This document shows positions 33,820-41,415 of a stretch of DNA of 64,000 bases, piece by piece. This stretch comes from Pseudofrankia sp. DC12. Its GTDB lineage: Bacteria; Actinomycetota; Actinomycetes; Frankiales; Frankiaceae. The stretch spans positions 1,332,919-1,396,918 of the forward strand of contig NZ_KQ031391.1 of the NCBI RefSeq assembly GCF_000966285.1. Direction: 5' to 3'. The position numbers and the translations under genes are program-made. A model generated the notes under the pieces. It did not search any database, had not been told where the DNA came from, and saw nothing but the letters and a program-made list of their open reading frames with translations. Each line of letters begins with the position of its first letter. The first letter of the stretch is position 1.

Positions 33820-34508
33820 CGGCGCTCCTGCGGCCCGGCGGGCGCGACCGGGACGAACAGGAACAGGTCGGAGTGGACTCTGCGGGCGACGCTTCGCCGT
33901 GGCTGCGGGGTCCGCGGCTGGTCGAGCTCGTCGAGGTGGACTTCGAGCAGGACGAACCGGTCAAGCAGCGCGAGGCCGTGGCGGGCGGTGGCGGCGTTCA
34001 GGTCGACCGTGGGGTCGATCAGCCAGCCGGCGACGGTGTCGCTGTGGGTGATCACGGCCAGCCGGCCGCCTGGTGTGAGCATGTCGGCCCACGGGACGCC
34101 ATGGAGCCAGCCGATCCCGGTCGGTTCGACGACCGTGAGAACCAGCGGGCGGCGGTCGCCGCTCAGATTGTGCTCGGGGAGGTCCGGTCCGGATTCGGAC
34201 CCGGACGGACGCGGGGCTTCGGCGGTGGGCGCGGGGCGGACCTCGACGGTGCGGCCGAGTCGGGCGACAGCCCCGGCTATCGCGGCGAGGAGGTCCTCCT
34301 GCGTCTCGCTGCGGCCGTCGGTGGGCGCGTCGGTCTCGTCCGGCGGCGGGGTCAGGAGCCGGACCGGGTCGCCGGGCCGGGTGTGGGTGGCGACGAGCTG
34401 TTCGACGGCGGTCTGAAGCCAGCCGGCCGGCGTTCGGTCCGGGCCCTCGGGCGGGCAGGGCCAGACGGTCGCCGGACGGGTGTCGCGGTCCGGGTCGGAT
34501 ACGGGCAT
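33816..34508 (-). CDS. methyltransferase-fold-like ICE protein
   Basis: From the ATG at 34508, nine bases after AAAGGAA, the protein has 230 residues. 'ATHTRPGDPVRLLTPPP' resembles the start of DNA methylases (the usual 'T..GD.VLDPF'), 'EDLLAAIAGAVARLGRTVEV' would be the next helix-strand, and 'PWADMLTPGGRLAVITHSD' is typical of a class I methyltransferase core. No [DN]PP[YF] catalytic motif is present, so it is probably non-catalytic or acts differently. It begins the leftward accessory operon beside the repeat region. Confidence 0.5.
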   Translation of the reverse strand: MPVSDPDRDTRPATVWPCPPEGPDRTPAGWLQTAVEQLVATHTRPGDPVRLLTPPPDETDAPTDGRSETQEDLLAAIAGAVARLGRTVEVRPAPTAEAPRPSGSESGPDLPEHNLSGDRRPLVLTVVEPTGIGWLHGVPWADMLTPGGRLAVITHSDTVAGWLIDPTVDLNAATARHGLALLDRFVLLEVHLDELDQPRTPQPRRSVARRVHSDLFLFVPVAPAGPQERR

Positions 34509-34996
34509 CGAGAGGGTTCCTTTCACGGCGGGGCGTTTCCGCGGTCGTGAAAGGAGACCGTCTGCTGGGCATGTTTCCGACACCAGGCCGACAGTCTTTT
34601 TCAAGATTTTTCTCGCTGGGCATGACCTAGTCCGACCGGACTATTGATCGCTGGGAGATCGCTGGGCAGTACCCAGAGAGCTGCCCAAAAACTTTTTCAA
34701 GATTTTTCTCGCTGGCATTCTTGCCGACCGGTCGCGTTGCCGGCGGTGGCGCCCAGAGATCTTCGTGATTTGTCACAGCACCGCAGCTCGTGGGCCTGCT
34801 GTGCAGGCGCCAGCCACGCCTGGCCGCAGCTCGACTCGGGGGCGGCCAGGAGCCTCGGATCAAGATCTCTGGGCTTCTTGTGGAAGACAGCGATCTTCTC
34901 TGTGCATTCACCGGTAGATCATTCTGGCTTTTTGCTGGGCACGACGTGGCTTCCTGATGGCTGTCCAAAATCCGCGACAGCGAAGGACGGCGATAA
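34509..34996. promoter_or_regulatory. divergent intergenic region, candidate oriT/promoter region
   Basis: The 488 nt between the leftward accessory genes and the rightward T4SS operon are relatively A/T-rich and have no convincing gene. They contain two copies of a 24-bp A/T-rich repeat (34596-34619 and 34692-34715) and several short repeats around GATCGCTGGG and AGATCT(T/C). This is where bidirectional promoters and the origin of transfer would be expected. No nick-site consensus is recognised. Confidence 0.5.
34596..34715. repeat. 24-bp direct repeat pair
   Basis: Identical copies lie at 34596-34619 and 34692-34715, 96 bp apart. Each begins CTTTTTCAAG, continues through ATTTTTCTCG and ends CTGG, unusually A/T-rich for this DNA. 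They may be iterons for the replication/relaxation protein, a conserved upstream control element or part of oriT. Confidence 0.8.
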
Positions 34997-35869
34997 ATGC
35001 CTGACGGAATGTCTTCTGCTCCTGCCCCGCCGGTCGGCCGGGGTGTGTCCGCGTTGCCGTTGGCGACGTTGCGGAACTGCTTTGACCTACTCGTCGCCGG
35101 CCCGTCGCCGCTGGGGCTGGACGGCGCGTTGGTGGCGGGCCTGCCAGCGCGGCTGGTCGCGTTGGACGAGCTGCGCGACCTCCTGCTGGCCGGCTCCTGC
35201 CCACAGACGGTGCGCGACGCGGCGTGGGCGGTGGTGCTCCGCCGCTCCCGCCACTACGGCGGCGCGTGGACGGTCGGTGTCGCCGGGATGGCGCTGCCGG
35301 CCCTGCGCGCGGTGGCCGCCCGGCTCGGTGGCTACAGCGCCCTCGATACCGCGGACGTGCAGGCCGAGGTGCTGACCGGATTCCTCGAAGCGGCGGCCAC
35401 GGTCCGCCTGGACCTACCGCGGATCACGGTGCGGCTGCGGTGGGCCACCTACCGGGCCGGCCTGGCGGCGACCGTCCAGCAGCGGGAAGCCCCCCGTCCA
35501 TCCACGGACCTGTTCGAGACCCTCGCCCAGGCGGAGGCGCCGTGGTTCGGTCCGGTCCCGACCGGTCCCGACCAGGTCCTCACCGGCGCGGTCGCCGCCG
35601 GACTCCTGACCGACACCGAGGCCGACCTGATCGCCGCGACCCGCCTCGACGACCTCTCGATCAGCACCTGGGCCGGCCACCACGGGATGGCACCTCAGCG
35701 GGCCTCCCGACTGCGCCAGCGCGCCGAGCAGCGCCTCGCGGACCACCTCACCGACCCGGCCGACACCAGCCGGACCCCGCGCTCGCACCCGAGCCAGCCC
35801 CGGCCGCAGACAGACGCGGACCGCTTTCTGCCGGCCGGCTCGCGCTCGCTGGCGGAGGTGTCCGCATGA
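34997..35869 (+). CDS. sigma-factor-like protein heading T4SS operon
   Basis: This 290-residue protein has an N-terminal half of the form 'RHYGGAWTVGVAGMALPALRAV', 'TADVQAEVLTGFLEAAATV' and 'RITVRLRWATYRAGLA' that recalls sigma-70 region 2 helices. The C-terminal 'LTDTEADLIAATRLDDLSIS' and 'WAGHHGMAPQRASRLRQRAEQRL' read as a region-4 helix-turn-helix. It may direct transcription of the transfer operon it begins. Sigma identity is by layout, and divergence is high. The stop overlaps the next ATG. Confidence 0.55.
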   Translation: MPDGMSSAPAPPVGRGVSALPLATLRNCFDLLVAGPSPLGLDGALVAGLPARLVALDELRDLLLAGSCPQTVRDAAWAVVLRRSRHYGGAWTVGVAGMALPALRAVAARLGGYSALDTADVQAEVLTGFLEAAATVRLDLPRITVRLRWATYRAGLAATVQQREAPRPSTDLFETLAQAEAPWFGPVPTGPDQVLTGAVAAGLLTDTEADLIAATRLDDLSISTWAGHHGMAPQRASRLRQRAEQRLADHLTDPADTSRTPRSHPSQPRPQTDADRFLPAGSRSLAEVSA

Positions 35870-36285
35870 CCCCGACCGGTCCGCCGGCCGCGGCTGGTCC
35901 CGCACACGGTGGTACCCGTCGCCGTCTCGCGCTGCGTCGCACTCTGCTGATCGCCGCCGTCATCGCCGTGATGATGCTCGTCGGCGGCGTGGCGTTCGCC
36001 GCCACCCCCGCCCCCGCGCCGATTCCCGCGGTGCCGCCGGGACCTCCGGTCGCGGGCGACCTGAACGCGGTCCTGAACAACATCCGCAACTGGGTCATGG
36101 GGATCCTCGCGCTGCTCTCGACGGTGGCTCTCACAGCCGGCGGCGTGCGCTACCTGATCTCCAACGGCGACCCGGCAGAGATCAACAAAGCCAAGGAGGC
36201 GTTCCGCAACGCCGGGTGGGGCTATGCCCTGACCGCGCTCGCCCCGGTCGGCGTGGCGATTCTCAAGCAGATCGTCGGGGGCTAG
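35866..36285 (+). CDS. VirB2/TrbC-like pilin subunit
   Basis: This 139-residue protein has a long Arg-rich N region and hydrophobic signal 'LLIAAVIAVMMLVGGVAFAA' with an AxA-like cleavage site. Two further hydrophobic helices follow ('WVMGILALLSTVALTAGGVRYL' and 'GYALTALAPVGVAILKQIV'). This is the arrangement of T4SS pilins and of actinobacterial pilin-like proteins at the start of transfer operons. The ATG at 35866 overlaps the previous stop. Confidence 0.8.
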   Translation: MTPTGPPAAAGPAHGGTRRRLALRRTLLIAAVIAVMMLVGGVAFAATPAPAPIPAVPPGPPVAGDLNAVLNNIRNWVMGILALLSTVALTAGGVRYLISNGDPAEINKAKEAFRNAGWGYALTALAPVGVAILKQIVGG

Positions 36286-36287
36286 CC

Positions 36288-38240
36288 ATGACCCCCACCG
36301 TGCTTCCCCGAGGCGCCCGCGCCACAGAGCGCCGCCCCGCGGTCCGCGTGCCGGGCATCCGGAAACGCCTGGGGCTGCGGCTCGCCGGGCTGCTGCTGGC
36401 CGCGGTGGTCGTGCTCCTCGCCCTGCCCAGGACGGCTTGGGCCGCCGGCGCCACCCCCATCACACCGCCCACGCCAACGACGTCCGGACCGCCCGCGGCG
36501 ACGCCGCAGGCACAGCCGGGACCGTCTCCCACCGCGCCCAGCGATACCGCCGGCGATACGCCCAGCACGGGCAGCGCCCCGTCCGGTGGATCGACACCAC
36601 AGACCTGCGCGAGCGGCGACCAGTCGTGCACGACCCCTCCCGCGACGCCGAGCACCCCGGTCACGCCGTCGGCTCCCGTACCGACGACGACCCCACCGGC
36701 GCCCACCATCCCCGGTGACGGGGGGTCTGGCGGTGTCGCCGGCTGGCTCGTGGACCAGATCACGAAAGCCGTCGACAACTTTTTCCGAGGGCTGGTGATC
36801 GGCGGCCTGAATCCGCTGTTGGACCTGCTCGGTCGGACGTTGTTGACGACTCCAGCGCCCTCGGATCTTCCGGCGATCGGCCAGCTGTGGTCGACCTCCT
36901 GGGCCATCACCGTCGCCGCTTACGGCCTGCTGATCATGGCCGGTGGGATCACCGTCATGGCCTACGGGACAACCCAGACACGCACCTCGATCAAAGAGAT
37001 CGCGCCACGCATCCCGGTGGGTTTCCTCGCCGCCGCCTTCTCCCAGTTCCTCGCCAGCAAGGCGATCGCACTGGCCAATCCGCTCCCCGCAGCGATTCTC
37101 GGCCAGGGCGTCGACCCGCAATCCGCCTCCACTCAGCTACGCACCATCGTTCTTGGCGCGCTTAGTGGCGGCCCCGACAGCGCCTACCGCGACATCTTCT
37201 CGATCTTCCTCGGCCTGTTCCTGGCAGGTGCGATTGTCGCGCTGCTCTGTGTCTACATCGGCCGAGTCGTCCTGACGGTGGTACTGATCGGGATAGGGCC
37301 GCTGGCGTTGGCCTGTCATGCCCTCCCGCAAACCGAGCGGATCGCGTTCTGGTGGTGGCGGGCGTTGTTCTCGGTCCTGGGTATTCAGGTCGCCCAGGCC
37401 TTCGTTCTGATCGCCTCGTTCCGCCTGTTCTTCACCCCCGGCGGGTTCACGTTGCTGGGTCCGACGCCGGACGGGATCGTGAACCTGCTGGCGGCGATCA
37501 CGATGGTCTATTTCCTGTTCAAACTGCCGTTCTGGTTGATGCCGCGGATCGGCCAGGGCCGCGGCGTGCTCGGCCGGATCGTGCGTGCCTACGTGATGGG
37601 CCGTGCACTCGGTCTGCTGCGTGGCGGGTTCGGAACACGCCGCCGCCCGACCGTTCCCCGAGGCCGCCGGCGTGGCCGGGGCGGGCCCGGTCGTGGGCGC
37701 GGCGGGCGCCGGCGTGGGCCCGGCGGCGGCCCCAGGAACGGGCCGTCGGATCCCTACGAGCGCATCGAGGTCGACCCGACCGGCCAGGGGCTGATCCCGA
37801 TGACCCGCGTCCCCCGGGTGCGCCGGCCCGGCCCGGCCCGCGGGGTGCCCCGCCCCCCACGACCGGCCAGGACGCGCGCCAGGCCCGGTCACCGCCAGCT
37901 GTCGATCCCGTTCAACAGCGCCCTCGGCCAGGGCGGACGGTATCTGGCCCGCGACGGCGGGACGTGGATCGACCAGCACGGTCAGACCCTGCTCCCGTTC
38001 GACGTCGAGCAGCTCCCGCCCGTCCCCGCCCCGCCAGGCCGTCGCGCGCCGCAGCCGGGCGCGGGCAGCCGACGCGGCGCGGCTACTCGCGCGCCGCGGC
38101 CAGCTCCCCGCCGCACGCGCACAGCCGCTCCGGTGCCGCCGGTGGCGCGCTTCCGGCAGCCGATGTTGCCCGGCATGACCACCCGGCCCCGGCCGCGACC
38201 CCGTCCGTCCCAGCCTGAAAGGCGACCCGACCCGTCATGA
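36288..38240 (+). CDS. VirB6/TrbL-like polytopic T4SS channel protein
   Basis: From the ATG at 36288 the protein has 650 residues. It has a signal peptide ('LAGLLLAAVVVLLALPRTAWAA'), a Thr/Pro/Ser-rich extracytoplasmic linker (residues about 45-145), then five or more transmembrane helices, including 'WAITVAAYGLLIMAGGITVMAY', 'FLGLFLAGAIVALLCVYIG' and 'VVLTVVLIGIGPLALACHALP', as in VirB6/TrbL inner-membrane channel subunits. After the last helix comes an Arg/Gly-rich tail ('GRRRGRGGPGRGRGGRRRG') and a long Arg/Pro region, probably cytoplasmic and able to bind nucleic acid. It overlaps the PrgI-like gene by 4 nt. Confidence 0.82.
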   Translation: MTPTVLPRGARATERRPAVRVPGIRKRLGLRLAGLLLAAVVVLLALPRTAWAAGATPITPPTPTTSGPPAATPQAQPGPSPTAPSDTAGDTPSTGSAPSGGSTPQTCASGDQSCTTPPATPSTPVTPSAPVPTTTPPAPTIPGDGGSGGVAGWLVDQITKAVDNFFRGLVIGGLNPLLDLLGRTLLTTPAPSDLPAIGQLWSTSWAITVAAYGLLIMAGGITVMAYGTTQTRTSIKEIAPRIPVGFLAAAFSQFLASKAIALANPLPAAILGQGVDPQSASTQLRTIVLGALSGGPDSAYRDIFSIFLGLFLAGAIVALLCVYIGRVVLTVVLIGIGPLALACHALPQTERIAFWWWRALFSVLGIQVAQAFVLIASFRLFFTPGGFTLLGPTPDGIVNLLAAITMVYFLFKLPFWLMPRIGQGRGVLGRIVRAYVMGRALGLLRGGFGTRRRPTVPRGRRRGRGGPGRGRGGRRRGPGGGPRNGPSDPYERIEVDPTGQGLIPMTRVPRVRRPGPARGVPRPPRPARTRARPGHRQLSIPFNSALGQGGRYLARDGGTWIDQHGQTLLPFDVEQLPPVPAPPGRRAPQPGAGSRRGAATRAPRPAPRRTRTAAPVPPVARFRQPMLPGMTTRPRPRPRPSQPERRPDPS

Positions 38241-39496
38241 CGAATCCCGTGCGCATCCCTGCTGACGTTGACCGCGAGGACCGGTTGATCGCGAACCTGA
38301 CCGCCCGGCAGGTTCTGATCCTCACCCTCACCGCCGCTGGCCTCTATCTCGCCTGGACCCTCACCCGCCCGCTGCTGGCGCTGCCGGTGTTCGCGCTGCT
38401 CGCGCTCCCGGTGACCGTCACCGCTTGTGTCCTCGTGCTGGGCCACCGTGATGGCCTTTCCCTGGACCAGCTGCTCGTCGCCGCGGTCCGCCAACGCACC
38501 AGCCCACGCCAGCGGATCAACGCCCCGGAAGGGGTGATCCCCCCGCCCAGGTGGCTGGCGGCCCGCGCGACCCCAGATGACCGTCACCCCGCCGGCGGCC
38601 AGCCGGCGGCGCCGCTGCGGCTGCCGGCCCGCACCGTCACCGGCACCGGCACCGGCGGACTCGGCGTGATCGACCTCGGGGCCGACGGGCTGGCCGTGGT
38701 CGCGGTCGTGTCCACGGTGAACTTCGCGCTGCGCACCCCCGACGAGCAGGACGCCCTGGTCGCCGTGTTCGCCCGCTACCTGCACAGCCTCACCGCGCCG
38801 GTGCAGATCCTCATCCGGGCGATGCCCGCCGACCTGACCAGCCACATCCGCCACCTCGACGACGCCGCCGACCAGCTGCCCCACCCCGCGCTCGCCCACG
38901 CGGCCCGCCAACACGCCACTTACCTGGCCGAGCTCACCGCCGACATGGCGTTGTTGACCCGCCAGGTCCTGCTGGTCCTGCGCGAACCGCTCGTCCCCGC
39001 CGGCCCTGTCGACGGGCTCGGCGGCGCGTCCCCGCTGGCCACGTTCACCAGCCGGCGGACAGCGGCCCGCGACGCCCGCCGTACCGGGGACGCCACCCGC
39101 CGTGCTGCCCACACCCGTCTCGCCCGCCGGCTCGCCGAAGCGACCGACCTGCTCGCCCCGGCCGGGATCGTCGTCACGCCCCTGGACGCCGGCACGGCGA
39201 CCAGCGTGCTCGCCGCGGCCTGCAACCCCGCCGGCCTCGTGCCACCCGGGGCGCTCGCCGCCCCTGACGAGGTCATCACCGCCGACCCGGCCGTCGGATT
39301 TCTGCCTGATGACGACGGCTTTTCGGACGACGCAGGTGTCGAGGACCCGGACGACCCGATCGACGCGGACGGCTACGCCGACCCCTTCGACAACTGGGAC
39401 AGCCGCGACGGCTGGGTCCCCGACGTGCCGCCGCCCCCACGACGCTCCCGCCCGCCGGCGCGACGCACCCTCGACGTGCGCAGGGGGCGGGCCTGA
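38237..39496 (+). CDS. PrgI/VirB3-like protein with long cytoplasmic domain
   Basis: The N terminus 'VRIPADVDREDRLIANLTARQVLIL' followed by two hydrophobic helices ('LTAAGLYLAWTL' and 'LLALPVFALLALPVTVTACVLVLG') and 'RDGLSLDQLL' is the PrgI-family signature found just upstream of VirB4-like ATPases in Gram-positive T4SS. The rest of the 419 residues is a soluble domain ending in an acidic stretch ('DDDGFSDDAGVEDPDDPIDADG'). It probably anchors the ATPase to the membrane channel. Start and stop both overlap neighbours. Confidence 0.85.
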   Translation: MTNPVRIPADVDREDRLIANLTARQVLILTLTAAGLYLAWTLTRPLLALPVFALLALPVTVTACVLVLGHRDGLSLDQLLVAAVRQRTSPRQRINAPEGVIPPPRWLAARATPDDRHPAGGQPAAPLRLPARTVTGTGTGGLGVIDLGADGLAVVAVVSTVNFALRTPDEQDALVAVFARYLHSLTAPVQILIRAMPADLTSHIRHLDDAADQLPHPALAHAARQHATYLAELTADMALLTRQVLLVLREPLVPAGPVDGLGGASPLATFTSRRTAARDARRTGDATRRAAHTRLARRLAEATDLLAPAGIVVTPLDAGTATSVLAAACNPAGLVPPGALAAPDEVITADPAVGFLPDDDGFSDDAGVEDPDDPIDADGYADPFDNWDSRDGWVPDVPPPPRRSRPPARRTLDVRRGRA

Positions 39497-41379
39497 TGAG
39501 TCGAGCCCGACGCCATAAGGCCGCTCCGTCCCACGGCCCGTCCCCGCGATCGATCGACGCCGCCGCGGCGGCGTTCGTCCCGGACTCCTTGACGATCGCG
39601 TCTCGACACCTCGAAGTCGGAGGCGACCTGCTCGCCACGATGGCGATCACCGGCTATCCCCGCGAGGTCCACGCCGGCTGGCTCGCACCACTGCTGACCT
39701 ACCCGGGCCGCGTCGACGTCGCGGTCCACATCGACCCGATCGACCCGGTCACCGCCGCCCACCGGCTCCGCCGCCAGCTGGCCAAGCTGGAGTCCGGCCG
39801 CCAGCTCGGCGACGAACGCGGCCGGCTCGTGGACCCGCAGGTCGAGGCCGCGACCGAGGACGCCTACGACCTGTCCGCCCGCGTCGCCCGCGGCGAAGGC
39901 AAGCTCTACCGCCTCGGCCTTTACCTCACCATCCACGCGGCCAGCGAAGCGGAACTGGCCGACGAGGTCGCCGCCGTCCGGGCACTCGCGGCCAGCCTGC
40001 TGCTGGACGCGAAACCCGCCAGCTACCGGTCCCTGCAAGGCTGGGTCACCACTCTGCCTCTCGGTCTCGATCAGCTCCGGATGCGGCGCACCTTCGACAC
40101 TGCGGCGCTCGCGGCGGCGTTCCCGTTCACCTCGCCCGACCTGCCGCCCGTCGACCCGACGTCGCTGGCCCCGTCCGGGGTGCTCTACGGGCTCAACGTC
40201 GCCAGCAACGGGCTGGTGCACTGGGACCGGTTCGGCGACGTCGACAACCACAACGCCGTCGTCCTCGGCCGCTCCGGGTCGGGGAAGTCCTACCTGGTCA
40301 AGCTCGAACTCCTGCGGTCGCTTTTCCGGGGCGTCGAGATCCACGTCGTCGACCCCGAAGACGAATACGCCCGCCTCGCCCACGCCGTCGGCGCGACCTA
40401 CCTGCATCTCGGCGCCGCCGGAGTGCGCCTCAACCCCTTCGACCTGCCGATCCAGACCACCCCCGACGGCCGGCGCACCGCTCCGCGTGACGCCCTGGTG
40501 CGGCGCAGCCTGTTCCTGCACACCGTGATCTCCGTACTCATCGGCGAACTCACGGCAACCGAACGCGCCGTGCTCGACGTCGCGATCGCCGCGACCTACC
40601 AGGCGGCCGGGATCACCGCCGACCCGCGCACCTGGAACCAGCCGGCGCCGCTGCTGTCCGACCTCGCAACCACCCTCGCCGGGACACAGAACCCGGTGGC
40701 GGTGGCGCTCGCCGCCCGGCTGCACCCGTACACCGCCGGCGCGTTCTCCGGACTGTTCGACGGACCAACCAGCGGCAGCGGCGACGGCTACCTCGTCGTC
40801 TACTCCCTGCGCGACCTCGCCGACGAGGTGAAACCGATCGGGACGCTGCTCGTCCTGGACGCCGTCTGGCGCCGCGTGTCCAACCCCGCCGACCGCCGTC
40901 CCCGGATGGTCGTCGTCGACGAGGCGTGGCTGCTCATGCGCCAGCCCGCCGGCGCCGCGTTCCTGTTCCGGATGGCGAAGGCAGCCCGCAAGCACTGGGC
41001 CGGACTCACCGTCGCCACCCAGGACACCGCCGACGTCCTGGCCACCGACCTCGGCAAAGCGATCGTCACGAACTCGGCCACCCAGATCCTGCTGCGCCAA
41101 GCGCCGCAAGCGATTGACGAGATCACCGGCCTGTTCGACCTGTCCGACGGCGAACGGCAATTTCTGCTGTCCGCCGACCGCGGCCAAGGCCTGCTCGCCG
41201 CCGGTGCCCAGCGGGTCGCGTTCCAAGCGCTGGCCTCCGACATCGAACACCGCCTGATCACGACCAACCCGGCCGAACTCGCCGCCGACCCCGACCTCGT
41301 CGACGACGGCTTCATCAACCTCACCGGGCCCGACGACCCGGCCGCGGACGACGGCCAGATCTACCTCGACCCCGCCTGA
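39496..41379 (+). CDS. VirB4-like conjugation ATPase
   Basis: This 627-residue protein has an N-terminal CagE/TraE/VirB4-type region ('YPREVHAGWLAPLLTYPGRVDVAVHIDP' is split here only for description), Walker A 'LGRSGSGKSYLVK' near residues 258-266, 'HVVDPEDEYARL', Walker B 'RMVVVDEAWLL' near residue 473 and 'TVATQDTADVL'. It powers assembly of the secretion channel and DNA transfer from the cytoplasmic side. It sits between the PrgI-like and the coupling-protein genes, the standard order. Confidence 0.93.
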   Translation: MSRARRHKAAPSHGPSPRSIDAAAAAFVPDSLTIASRHLEVGGDLLATMAITGYPREVHAGWLAPLLTYPGRVDVAVHIDPIDPVTAAHRLRRQLAKLESGRQLGDERGRLVDPQVEAATEDAYDLSARVARGEGKLYRLGLYLTIHAASEAELADEVAAVRALAASLLLDAKPASYRSLQGWVTTLPLGLDQLRMRRTFDTAALAAAFPFTSPDLPPVDPTSLAPSGVLYGLNVASNGLVHWDRFGDVDNHNAVVLGRSGSGKSYLVKLELLRSLFRGVEIHVVDPEDEYARLAHAVGATYLHLGAAGVRLNPFDLPIQTTPDGRRTAPRDALVRRSLFLHTVISVLIGELTATERAVLDVAIAATYQAAGITADPRTWNQPAPLLSDLATTLAGTQNPVAVALAARLHPYTAGAFSGLFDGPTSGSGDGYLVVYSLRDLADEVKPIGTLLVLDAVWRRVSNPADRRPRMVVVDEAWLLMRQPAGAAFLFRMAKAARKHWAGLTVATQDTADVLATDLGKAIVTNSATQILLRQAPQAIDEITGLFDLSDGERQFLLSADRGQGLLAAGAQRVAFQALASDIEHRLITTNPAELAADPDLVDDGFINLTGPDDPAADDGQIYLDPA

Positions 41380-41415
41380 CCGCCACCGCCCCAACCCGCA
41401 AGGAGATCGGAACCC

